The translations under genes were made by a program, and so were the position numbers. Positions 48,931 through 61,699 of a stretch of 64,000 nt of DNA are shown here, in pieces (the stretch's first letter is position 1; every line of letters begins with the position of its first letter). The notes below the pieces were generated by a model that was not told where the DNA came from, did no database searches, and was given only the letters and a program-made list of their open reading frames with translations. This stretch comes from Lineus longissimus (lineage: Eukaryota > Nemertea > Pilidiophora > Heteronemertea > Lineidae). The stretch is from assembly GCF_910592395.1 (NCBI RefSeq), contig NC_088309.1, forward strand, positions 1,180,501 to 1,244,500, written 5' to 3'.

Positions 48931-51900
48931 GCTTTCATGCTGTAATAGAGATTTTGTTCGCCTCTTATATGCGGTATGCAAACGAGCGCGCCGCAATGGT
49001 GACAAGGTCGCGCAGGTGGCGAAGTGATTGACCGAAATAGTTCCAAGTAATCGTATATTTCGATAGTTGTACAGTTTTTTCTCAACATATCGTATTTATA
49101 TACCTCAGTGATATAAAAGATTATCTTTGCAGTTGATTTAACGTTTAAATGACCTATTTTTAAAGCTTTTAAAAATCGAGGTCAGCAGGGTCAGAGTCAA
49201 TCAAAAGAAATAGTTTTGAAAGTCTGTGGCAGGGTCAAAAGAAATAGTTGTTGGCGCTGATGATGTCAGCAATGTGACGGATTTCCGCCCCACCCGTGAG
49301 ATTTGCTCTCGTCACGTAATGAGTACATTGAACTGCTCGTGAACTGTGCTGAATATGTACCGACTACCGCTATCTCCATCATCACCGACGATATGTGCCG
49401 GTGCCGGTCGTGCGAGGTCATTTCAATGAAAAAGACGCACACCACTGCCGTACCGGTACCTGAAAAAAGTTATCTTTTTAGGCAGATTTGCGATGATCGA
49501 AACAATACATCTACCTCATAGTTCATGTATTCTCATATCACAAACCCAGTGGACACATAACCTGAACTAACATTGTATTCTGACGTTGTGGTTGAAAAGA
49601 AATCCGTTTCTAAATCTTATGCTGCAAATCCTTTTCTATATTGCCTTTATTTGTATACATGCCATGGAGATATGTTCTTCCCTCCGAACACTCACTTACC
49701 GACAGAGAGGCATAACGATCGCCTCTTCCACTGTACTCAAGACAGTGATATTTCTCCAGGGGGTAAAATATGATGGATGTAGCGGACAACGTGGCAGCTT
49801 GTTGACACAATCAGTGCGGCAAGCTAGCTTTTCTGATCTGCTGGGTGAAAGTATGTTAAGTCACTCTGTCAATCCACTTCGTGCCATAGATTGTTCAGTG
49901 ATACATTGAAGTCGCAATATCACTTTAGCGAAGTTTAGCTGAGAACATTGGCCTTATTAGTACTGTTGCCCTCTCTTTTCATGACCAACTCTTATATCGT
50001 GACCAACTCAAAAACGAATTGTAAACTTGGAAATACCACCGTCTGTACCTGCAGCTAGCACAGTGGTACATCGTGCGCAATGATCGAAGGTCCGTACTGA
50101 TGATATATTGTCCCAAAGATGCCAACTTCCCATTAACCTGACACCTTCTATATTGGATTGTAATCAGATAGAACCAAGCAGAACTGATATAATGTCGTCT
50201 TGTTCCTCGTTATAAGTGAGTGGCTGACATCCAAATACATCATGGCCAACACTGCTACCCTTGTAGCAATGTATACGAGCCTCCCCCGAAAATCACAGGA
50301 ACAGACGCTGATGACAGTTAGACACATATCAGTTGATTTACCAATTCCAAGTAGGGCATAATGACACTTAGCCAGAAAGCACTAAACACGTGTTTACCAA
50401 CAATATCAGATCGATAAAGATACAACCGCGTCGATTTAAAGATAGAATCGAACTAAAACTGACGGATTACATGTAAGTATGGTTCTTTCAAGACCCAGGA
50501 CCTATGATGATACATCTGTTGATTTCCGCGTTACCTTTCTTGTTTTTGCCAGAGTATGCATCGAAGAAGGACAGACGTGTACATTAGGTGCTGTACGTAA
50601 GTAAATCACTGATAGATATGGTATTGCTGCAAATTGTATTTGTACGGTATGACATGCGTCAAGACAATCACATGTTGTACCTTTGGGGAAAACCAAAGCT
50701 GTCTTCACCATGAAAGGTCTACCAGCACTACATCATACAGACGGTATGAGGTAAAACGTTCATTGCGTTCGATATGTCCCCAGCAGAAAATAGACCAAGT
50801 GTTCAATTTGAGTCTTGTTACAGGCACCATTACTTCAGTAGATGATTTCAAGAGATTCTCTCTGTCTCTTTCCTTCCTCATCCAGTGAGTCTACATTGAT
50901 GTTGAACTGATCCTAATCCCATCTGATCTCGTGAGAAAACGTTCCCTGGATCGGATCCACGATCTGACGAGATGAGGATGAGTTCAACAGCAACGTCTTG
51001 AGGAAGAGAGAATTACTCGTTACCATTAACTTAGCAGACGAAAAAAAATAGCAGACGAAAATTGGTCCATTCCTTTGACAGATTGCCGAGATACCATATA
51101 CAATCAGGTAATGCATGGACACTGAACTCTGCAATGGGGAAAATGGCACCTTCATCGACAACGCTCCTGTGTGACAAACAGGTGCATAGTATAAAAGGTC
51201 TCATTTGCCTTTCATCAATATTTAAATGGGAATGGGACGCGCTTAGGTTGGAAATCAAAGAAAGCACTTTCACATGGACATCGAGATGACTGTGTACGAT
51301 GGCGTTATGTCCAGGATACGAAGGGCTTTAGCAGAAGGGGATGTGTGGTTCGCTATTGACAAACTAAGCAATGCAATCCCGTCGGGCTCATGTCCTATGG
51401 CATCTCAATCGCCACTTTGGAGAATTTAGTTTTGGTTCCCATTCAAGTGGTGCACTATCCCCAGACTATCTTGGTTCGTTTTAGAAGCTATTCAGCGATG
51501 CACCCAGGATAGTCGTCCTTGGTTGAGAGGCTAAGTTGATGTTGACAGGCTCATCATCACCTAATGTATTATGATCAGACACGTAGAGGACACATTGATA
51601 ATGTTACAAGATACTTGGGGTCCATCTCGGTTGCTCTAGTACAGGGCAGACCCCAGCTAGCAAAGGATGAGGCAAATGATGCGTACTCACCAGACAGTAT
51701 CTGAGAATCCACATCGGTATGGACACCAAGTTGATCAACCTCAATGGCACTTGAAACGTAGTCTCACTGAAAGATGAAAGCGGCAGATACCAAGTGGAGT
51801 CATCTCACAAAGCATTAAGTTACTCCGAGTCACTTCACTGTAATCGCTAGTGCTATCGATATTGGTATATCCGTGTGCGAGTTTAACTCCACCAACAGAA

Positions 51901-54900
51901 AGAAGGAACGCCTTGTGTCTCTAACACATAAAACGCACGTGGGGATGCCTCAAGCATGCTCTCTCCAGGACAAGACGGAAGAAAATCTAATCAATTCTTC
52001 AAACTATGACATACTGGCAATTTAAAGAACAGTCAATATCAACATCTGACGAATTGAGCTAATGTCCAAGGACACTCGCCTGGTCCTAGCCAATAGCCGT
52101 GACCACTCTGCTGATTACTTCCCGTCCGGTGCCTAGACATTACCGGCGCTCAGACTGTCGATTATATTGCTCGTTCCCAAGTGATAACAGTAGCAGACCA
52201 AAAGGACGTTTGGGCTCTCTTGAAGCCTCGGCGATGATTGCTCGGGTTGAAGCTGTGAGGGCAGACCATGAAAAACAAATCGTCGACTAACGTTTAAAGG
52301 CTTTAACGGCCTCACACCAAAGAAAGTGTATTCGTTACTTTAATTACTATTATTCGAAAATTTGCGCCGGATGCAGGCCTATCACGTAAAGATGCTGCTA
52401 AGGGGGTCTAATCTTTACAAAAAAAGATCTATGAACCTGTACTTACCTGGCCCAAGTTAACCCCAGTCGGTGGTGGGCTGTCAGTCGGATCTTGGTCAGA
52501 GGGCATATCCTTAGCGTAATGTAGTGTACGTTCTGGTCGGACAAGGGGGACTTGCCAGGTCGGCCGTGTTGTCGCATTGGTCTTGGAATTAACCACCGGC
52601 GTACTTCACAGCCACCCACACAAACGGTGCAGTTCAAGTCAAGGAGCTGTTCGTACCAATTTATCAGTTCCGTAACAAGCAATGAGCATGCGCCGTGACA
52701 TTTTCCAAACAAGGGCTATTCACATTGATTCGAAAAATATTACATTGCCAAATTAATCCAAACAAGCGGTCGGCAGCTTCCCGCTAATGACATTATGACG
52801 TTCGTTGGATGATGGAAACATGAGGATAACAATCAAAAGAACTCTCAGAATATCACATTGCCGGTATCGTATCAGACAAACAAGACGGAATCGTTTGTTT
52901 TGTAGCCAGAGATTATGTAACCTGTCAACTGATTATATGATTATATATATATTGTGTTCCTTTATCGAACTTACAGAGAGACTCCAGAAGTGTAAATTTC
53001 CGACCTTTTTAAAAATCGATGTCAACTAATGGTATCTATTTATCCTATCCTTAACTCACACGAGGAGAGTGATAATTGCGCCCCTTTTTTGTGGTTCCAA
53101 ATTGTATCCTTTCAAGTTTACACCAAAGGTTGCAAAATTTGCCGTGACATACCAAGAGTTTCGCACAGTTCGCATTGATTGCATGACCTGAAAACTGCAA
53201 CAGTGAAACAAATTTAACAAAACTGCTTCTTTATCCTTCACCTGAAACCGAGGTATGCAAGAAGAACAAACCCGCCACGAACTAATCGGGGAATAATCCT
53301 CCAAAGACTTGCACTTTTTGTTTCATGTTGTGATTCTGAGCTCCATTTGTTTGGCACTTGGAACCGTCGTCTTCCCTCTCAAAGCGAGCAAATGCGCATC
53401 CTTCAAAGCGCACCATTAGTGTTAAGTATCCTTTCACAGTACGAAGAAATGCATTCAACTCTAGCCATCAATTTACCTTGAGTGGTATTTGATGAGGCCT
53501 CGCCAAACGATCAGAATGTATCGTGCTGAATCTAAGGTAACTCATTCGCTTCCTCAATCATACAATGCGAGCAGGATCGTCAAAAATGCATAACATCCAG
53601 AAGCTGATCTTGCAATGCTGTTACAGTGCACGCTCACGTCACAACGGAATGAGCGTTCCGTACATTACAGCGTTTCCAACACCGTGCGCAATCACATCTC
53701 CTGCACAACCAAGGAGGAATGCCGCACTGCGGTTTGCTGCAATCGTTCATGAATGGTTGATCACCAGCGAAAAACGTCAATATACCGTCTTTCTGTTTTC
53801 CCAGTGCTTATCGATACGGGTCGATGAGGACACAACCCGCTAAATCAAACCATAAAGATCGACTTGCACATTAATTAGCGCGCTTATATTCCCTTCTGGG
53901 AGCTGAGGTTGATGCTGGATTGTTGGAGATATCATGATGCCATCATCCAGGTCGCGCGTCTTCTTAAGGTGACGCTAGAACCTCGGGGAATGGCGTGCAT
54001 TTAATAGCAATGCTGCTGTGTGCAGCCTGCCATCTCGAAAATACCGATGAATCACTTTTTAGCAAGTGCATTATGCAATGATCGAATGCACTATGCTGTA
54101 TATTCTTGTGCCATCAGCGCAAAAAGCAATCTCTTCGATGGCGTTGTCACGATTAAGATTTACAGATAAATGCTATCTGTGAACTCTGTCATCAATGTGT
54201 GGTTGCGATGCAAAGCACCTTATTGCTATTGCACGACCCCGATCCGGGCAGCAATATCTCAAGGTGGGTGGACACACGCTGGTGAAAAAGCTGCCATCGG
54301 CGCGAAAGGATTTTCAAACCAAACTTCAGGAGCTTTTATCATGTTTTCCAATCATACTTCGCTAACTGAGGTAGTTACCGGAAATAAACCAGTCACTACA
54401 TTCATGTTTGAGTCAGTTCTAGAGGAAAGAAATGAACTTATGAGGGTAACGAGTAAAACCATAAAATAGAGAACTACTACCAATCTGTTGACGAGATACA
54501 CCCTTGTGGGTTACATGTACTTAGAGAACGACTTGCGCGCAGTAATGAGATAAGGCTGAGCCAATTTAACTCCAATTAAAATCTGTTCTTCAGAAACCAT
54601 TCAATTCATTTGGTGTTATCATCTTGAATTTGTAAACAAGGCATAGCATGAAAGCTAAGGTTGGACCAGGAATTAGCCAAATTAATGTAGCTTTAAAAGT
54701 GGACCGTGGATTTTCAACCAATCCACAATAGAAAACTCATGCAGTTACAATTCTTCTTGGAGACAAGCCCGTCTCATCCACGCCATTAACGAGAAAATAT
54801 CGTTACGGACGTTCTGTATCACCCGGGCAACAGTCACTGAGACGTTTTTGGCGACAGACCTGTCTTGATTAGCCGCCCACTGTCAAAGGGGTCATACCTT

Positions 54901-55460
54901 CTTTTCTTCAAGAGGAAGTTCATGTACAGTATGTTAACAATTTGTCACGCCAGAACATTTACCAAGAAATAATAGCTAGGTGGGCACAAACTCCTCACCG
55001 CCGACAGAATTAACGTGTTTTTTATGAAAATTATCTTGGAATTCCCGAAGGAAGAATTTCAATTATACCAGTATGCGTGGGGTAGGACTTCCAATTTAGT
55101 TATGTATTAACAAAACTCTTTAGACTTTAGGTATATAATACATGAAGAACCTCCGCCTTTAATATTTGCCCAATACCCATTCCAATGTTTAGATGTTTCT
55201 TTATGTTAATCAAGAAACAGTTATTTTGATTTATAGTTTCATGAAAATATGTCAAGGTTAACATGGACTTATATGTGGTCGATGGAATCAGGTTAAATCA
55301 GGCTTATTAAGGCCTAAAAGCCGCCAGTTACAATACGAGTGAACTCAGTCCTCAGTTCACTTGGCCGGGGCTTTGAACTGAGGTGCAACTTTAGATACGA
55401 TTTTCTTTGATGACCGGTATGGAATCTACATTCGATTGAACATCAATCTTACCAAAGAAT
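48931..55460. other. Gene-poor interval, nothing supported
   Basis: Scattered short frames only. The stretch 51280-52320 has mildly coding-like composition with many interruptions, but no reverse transcriptase, integrase or gag motif could be read. Nothing is claimed. Confidence 0.4.
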
Positions 55461-55534
55461 TATTCAAACTTTATTGAGCAAAATACATATCACGATACGG
55501 AGTAATCTGAAAAATAACAAATATACTCAGGATC

Positions 55535-58500
55535 TCATGCGTTGACAACCGGCGCGCTTGCACTGGGCTCGACGCTGTGATCAGAGGACTCCGCCGAAGA
55601 TAGTGTGGCGCCGGACTTCGCAGCCTCGCGCTTGCTTGCTTGACGCATTGCCTCCAACTGGCCTCCTTTCACCGGCATATACAACGTCAGGTCACAACAA
55701 GCAATGCCAGTATAAGGCGTATCAATAGATTGTGATCCCACCCAAGTGTTTTTGGAAAAATCGTACATTTCTACCGACGACAGTCTGACGTTTTTATCCC
55801 AGCTGTAACCGCCGGCGATGAAGATTTTTTCTCCGACAACAGCGCAGCCGAACTCTGCTCGTGGCTCAAGCAGCTGCTTGACGGTTGTCCAGCTGTCTGA
55901 TGATGGCGTGTAACATTCAACCTCAGCCACACACGTTACGGTCCCTGAAAAAGAGGCGCACTGAAATTATAGAGGCCTAGCTCACGCACATTCTATTATT
56001 GTCATCAAACAAAAACCTGTATACTCCCATTGTTCTTCTGTCTTATCAAAGGATTATCAGGACAAATCTTGATAACATCAACCCCCACCAAACAGCTTTC
56101 AGTGTGTTTAATACAAGACGTGAATATACGTTATCGATAATCAAATCCTGGACTTCGCTGAAGTTCTTCGTCAAGATAAAAAACAGTCGCGTTGGTGAGG
56201 GATGACAACTAGAGGCACTACTAGATCTTCCTGCTGGAGTTGCTATAAAATAATGTTGTGGGGATTGGTCTTAGGCCTTTAGTTTTAGTGTTATGTGGGT
56301 GACCAGAGCCCGGAGGGAGCTTTGGACGCTGTAAGGAGATCCATCTCTTTTCTATAACACTTTTGGGGACACACTTTTGCTGAAGCCCAAATATAGGTGA
56401 CAGGCCCTGACAATTATTAACGTCGGCCTGCTTTTGAAGGGGTGCGCCACGCTTGCAGCCCAAGATAAACTGCTGCTTGGGATCCAGGAGGGGGAAAGTT
56501 TACCATACTCACCGGACTGGTCCAATGTTGCACCCCCTACCAGGTAAAGCTTCGTATCAACCGCTGCGAGCTTGGCGAAAAAGCGCGGCGTCGTCAATGA
56601 GCGCCTTGATTCCCATTTATTGAGTAAGGGGTTGTACCGCTCGACACGACTTGATATGCGCCTTTCACCTGAACAAAAGACAAAAAGAAAATAACTGATT
56701 GCTCTATCTTTCACTTCCTACGTTGGGATTCATCCGAACCTACTGTTACATGATTGCTCGGTCAAAGGTTACCCCAAGCAGAAACACAATCCTAGTCCCC
56801 ATTCCACATTCCTAGATGTAGGTTTATTCCAACCAGGAATCCTATCTTTATTATCCTGAGGAAATCTTGGGTCAAGTTCAGGTTCAGGGGCTATCTTCAA
56901 GATAATAATGATAATAAGCGAGAAAAAACCCCTGATTTCCTCAAGATGATCTGTATATATACTAAGGCTTCTTGACTAGTCTGGTGATGATCCTTGATGC
57001 AGAGGTGAAAGCCGCCGGTGTAGCACTAGCAAGCGAAAAGGCCTCCCCTTCCCGGTAAAGTTTCCGTCCTTAAATACTGTATGATTACAAACTCAGGTGT
57101 AAAAAAGGTTCTTTATAGAGACCATGGCCGTCTACACCTCACAGTTAGTTAGCCAGACGCTCTATCCCAGGACATTTCTAACTTCACACATGATCATTCC
57201 CTCGACATCTGCCGATCATTATACATGTTCATTGCAGCGGTGTTTGTCTCGCAAACCACTAAACCGCTTGGCTGGCTCAAAAAAATAGAAGCACTCCACA
57301 TCTCACTAAGGCTTATTTAAGGTGTTTAAGAATAAAACCAATATGTCATTGTCGATTGTGGCTGTCTCACCGAACACGGTGGAGCTGACATTTCGCCCAG
57401 AACCTCCGCTACCGCCTCGGTTTTGGACTACATTTTATCTTCACCCGCGCGGTGTTTGGTGACACCAATACCTCTAGTTCGGTAACGAGTCCTCGTCGGC
57501 TGCCGCAGCGGCTGACCTTCGTGATATTTTCACCCCCGCCGGGGTCACCCTTGCCGGGTTCGGTGAGCAACCACCAATACCAAACCTCCGGTTCGCTATC
57601 AATACCTTAAACCATCAGCCAAGTAGCATGTGAACACAACAAATGATTATGTATTGCCGTGTCATTAATCATGAGCCAAAGTGCGCAGAAATTATATCGT
57701 AATTTTCCTGAGGAAGAACGCTGTATTTATAGACCAAAGTAGGGAGTCAGACCACCTGACATTTTACCGCGGGACAAATTTGCATCGGGTCATGGACGCG
57801 CAGTCTGCTGTCCGTTCACCCGTTAGCAAAACCAATGGTCCGGGGTGGTAAACAGGTTATCTGAGTCGGGGAAAAGGATTCTTTTATGAGCTTTTGATAT
57901 CTAAAGTATTGACGGTCTTGGGTGTCTATTAGAAACAAAACCAAAATCCATCCTCATCCCTATTGTCTACATCGACGAGGCAAAATTCAAATACTTGTCA
58001 TTCGAGCAGGAAACTCATGTTGTATTTTTTTTAAAGAAATGCAGTGAAGAAGACAACTGCCATGTCAGACTGCTCGACAATTTGCTCGTGTATTTCATTG
58101 GTCTGCCGCGGGGGAGAAGCCAAGCGGTGTTTCAGCCTTTTTAACCTTTTCCGAAAGCACATCATCAGGTCAATCATGCCTTGCCTTCGGACCTGGAACG
58201 TCAATGTCATCAATCATATTGAATAAACTATCATATCAAATTAAGTCATATCATTAGCTACCTGGTACAAATACGTGGGCTATCCAGATACTTTGAAGAG
58301 GTGTTGGAGAGCGATGAAAGTGAGTGAGATAATTTCCGATTATCAACCTCTTTACCGTGTTATCACTGTTATTTTCACCATGCTCTAGTATGACCCCTCT
58401 CGTGCACTCTGTTACGAAACGCAACTGTCACGTCAGAATCAGATGGTAAATAACGTATTTTTTTAACCAAAGATGCGAGACTAGAAACACTAAGGAAGTG

Positions 58501-61238
58501 TTACGGTACAGTTAGGTGAATTTTTTCTTGGGAAGACAGTTTGTTTACAATTATGAGTATCCATCCCCAAGGAGAACGTAAGCAGCCCTGGCTGAGACGT
58601 GCTCCAGGGCCGCCAGTCTGTTCGGATCTAACCACATAAGCAGTGAGGCAGAGAACTTGTCAGAGTTGTTTGGCCCTGGGGAAAAAACACTGTATTCATA
58701 TATCGGAGACATATCATCTTCGGGGACCACTTTGCGGCTTTATATTTCTAGTAGTTTAACGCAAAGCGGACGTCGAGGATGATTGGATGACGGAGGACGC
58801 CCGGGGACCAGTACCGGACGGAATTTGAGTACGATCACGTGATGTCCTTACCTGACCCGCCAATGGCATAGAGTCTTCCATTATGGGTAGCCACTGCCAC
58901 GCTCCTCCTTGGACTACCCAAACCTGCCACTGGTTCCCATTGGTCCACTGATGGGTTGTACCGCTCTACTGAAGCCAGTGATTTCCTTTGATCTACGCGC
59001 CCACCTGAGCTCAAAAATGGAGGCATTTCAAATAAAGCGTGAGCGAGGAAAATACCTTTTTGTGGCAGTCGCACATCGAACAGAGGACAAAGTATATGAT
59101 GGAATGAGAAAACTTTGATGACTGATATTGATATTTGAATTAAAACGCTCGCAAAAAACTCTGGTTTTCGAAACAATTTGTTGCCGTGCCTTCCCTTCAG
59201 GTTAAGACTTACCGATCGCATACAGCATGCCACTGAGGACGCCCAACTCGAAGCTTTCCCTTCGATGCTTCATGTTGGCGATCTTGAGCCAGGCATCAGT
59301 CTTCGGGTCGTACCTGTAAGCCGTGTTCAGGGGAGACTGTTGGTCGTTGTTCTCCTCTCCTCCCGCCACGTAAAGGAAGCCACCGAGAACAGCCACTGGA
59401 AAACAGATTTGGTCATGTAGTGTATTTGACTTTCGGAGTAGTTTATTTGCCAAGGGGTACCAACATGTCAGCGTCATTAGTTTCGGGCCGGACAGTCTAT
59501 CGCGGCTTTGCAGTAGATGTGGATAGTATGACGCTTCTACATGGGATTCTTACCAGCATGGTGGTGCCTGGGTCCTGGCATATTCGTCAATAGATACCAT
59601 TGGCCCTTGTCAGTGTCTAAGTAACTAATCGATGTGTTGACAAGGTCCGACTTGAGTCTTGGTGCGCCTCCTATCACGAGTAAGCAGTCCTGCTTTATGC
59701 AACCGCGCGGGTTTGTCCGGGTACTCTGCAATTACACAACGTTATTAGATTAGCCATCTTTCGCTAACTACTCTTACGAAGGGCTATCAACAACATGAGT
59801 GCGAAGTAATAAGACTTATTGAGGATTTTTTCTGAAAGTTTCCTCGATTCCTGGTCTACTAATTATAGAAGACGATTCGCGAGTGTGCGTAAATGAATTA
59901 GCATATGTATAGGGCTTGATCGGATGACACAACAGACCTTGGCATTTCGTACTTCTTCCTTCGTTCAGGGGCGGGGAAAGTGCCTATCAAACCGAGGGCC
60001 GTAGCGCACCTGGACTTGACGAAGGAAATCAACATCATTGCCATCTCTTGGCTGCAGCACAAACCTAAAAGCTTGAAGCCTGTTTGACCTTGATGATAAA
60101 GGCGAATCCCCTCCTAAATTATGTTGTCTCACTCACCTGCAGTATGCTTTGCCTCGCCGGCAGGCAATGGTAATGGAGGGCTTCCTTCACAAGATCTTGA
60201 CAGCGTGGATCATTAATAAGAAATGAGACGGATTCAACGTGGTCAACAATGTCTGAAGGAGAGAGAAGCGGCAGTCGAATATTTCGGAAGACGTTAAAGA
60301 CGTACTGCAGACGGGACTGGCGGTCGTACTCCAACCAGCGGAGACCGCGGTAGAAGACCTCCAACTCGCTTACCGCCAAGAGGTCATCGCGACCGAGAAT
60401 GGCAGTCAAATGCCTCACATTGAGCTGATTAAAGTCGCACGTTTCTGATAATTCAATGAAGTTTTCGGATGCGATTTTCAGCGACTTGTTTTGCAAGTCT
60501 TGCAGTTCAAACGCAGACGATAAATAAAGCATGTGCAGGCAATTGTTCCTGTCCACACGATCTACTAAGAATATTTCGCATGCGCCAACGATGAAGAAAA
60601 TTTTCAGCCTATTTGCCGCGCTGAGAATATCTTTGATATTGTCTTCTCCTAATGTTATTTTTCCAGTGTAAAGACATTCGATAATTGACTTGACCGAGTC
60701 GTCGCTCACACCCGAGATTGCTACTTCAATTCGACCCTCTCTGTCCTTGGTAAATTCAGCGCCATCTTTCGTGAAGAAATCAAAGAAGTAGTCAGAACAT
60801 GAGGCCAAAATGAGGCGATGTGCTTTGTACTGTTTGTTGTTTTCAACTTTTATGACTACGTCACACAGTAGCCTCTGCTTCCAGAGCGTTTCTACCCCGT
60901 CTTGAATGATCGGGTGGTGTTGGTCTATTAAAATATTTTCGCGAATGACGGACGATATGCTGCCTGGAAAGGAAGAAAAAAAGTCGCATTGAACCAAGGT
61001 ATAGTAGAATTCCGAAGAAAATGCCATGCCTTCCTTGAGCCTGAGGACTAATTTGACTGATTGTAAAGTCACCTTTGATTGATAGGGATATAATGTTGTC
61101 GACTGATAATTCGGTGGCCGGCAACTCATCGTTCCTTTTATTATTTTGGGAGGAGAGTACATGTATATCCAATATAAGTTTGCCAGTTAGCTTTAGGTTG
61201 TTAATATACATTCTTAGGTAGATTGTCCCGCGGGACAT
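55535..61238 (-). CDS. BTB-BACK-Kelch (Kelch-like) protein, probable Cullin-3 substrate adaptor
   Basis: KLHL proteins bind Cul3 through BTB/BACK and substrates through a Kelch propeller. Exons in gene order: 61238(?)-61073, 60963-60137, 59725-59554, 59395-59213, 59004-58852, 56668-56513, 55944-55535. With the start at 61238 they total 2067 nt, 688 aa. BTB from LLCDVVIKV and YKAHRLILASCSDYF (about 85-190); BACK with GACEIFL and RNNCLHMLYLSSAFEL; then six Kelch blades, e.g. VAVLGGFLYVAGG, SVERYNPSVDQW, RLYAIGG, VERYNPLLNKWE, KIFIAGGYSWD, VEMYDFSKNTW. Exon 1 was chosen because its frame ends in phase 1 at donor CAAAG/gtgact, giving SIKGSISSVIREN. Other in-frame ATGs are at 61319 and 61211, so the exact start is open. 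The last ~40 residues are Ser/Ala-rich. A minus AATAAA is at 55470-55475. Subfamily not assigned. Confidence 0.9.
57366..57567. mobile_element. Possible foldback element in a Kelch-gene intron
   Basis: CTCACCGAACACGG (57366-57379) and CCGGGTTCGGTGAG (57554-57567) are terminal inverted repeats around a GC-rich 200-base core, which contrasts with the AT-richer intron. No target duplication was verified. Confidence 0.4.
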
Positions 61239-61699
61239 CTTTCCACGGGGACATTTTAAATTGCTGCATGGGCACAGTATTTCGGCCCTCTTATCACTAT
61301 TGCGTACCTGCTTTTGCAATTGTCAGCCCCGACCCCAAGGATGAGCGAACACTTTTAGCAAGGGCGTGGCCGCCGGCATATTTTTTCTTCGCTGTGATTT
61401 GTTTAGGCGGGTCACTAGGCCAATTCGAGCCAAAGCCTGGCCTTCTTGGACATCGCTGGCTATCCATAGCCGCGTGTCTACACCGTTTCCATACAACCCC
61501 GTGTGCCTGACCAGCATGCCGTTTCCGTTGTTATGGGTGATCGATTGTTCATTTGTTTGACAAAATGCATTATGGGTACTTAAACGAGTGCGCACATCAA
61601 CTGCGCATGCACTATGGAAACGGCGCCATATTACTTCCGGCAACAACTTGCCAGAAATTATTTGTTTACCGAGAGATTTATTGCTGTTTTTATGTTAAA
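61239..61699. promoter_or_regulatory. Presumptive bidirectional promoter between the Kelch gene and SPAG8
   Basis: The 461 bases between the two start codons contain GTGCGCAC (61588-61595) and TGCGCATGCA (61602-61611), resembling NRF1 sites. GTTTCCATACAAC near 61487 and CTATGGAAAC near 61612 resemble half-sites of the RFX X-box. No TATA box was seen. The region is CpG-richer than its surroundings. Roles are inferred. Confidence 0.45.

Noticed and set aside
51280-52320. Decayed retroelement coding region
   Set aside because: The composition hinted at eroded coding sequence, but no gag, protease, reverse transcriptase or integrase motif could be read in any frame.
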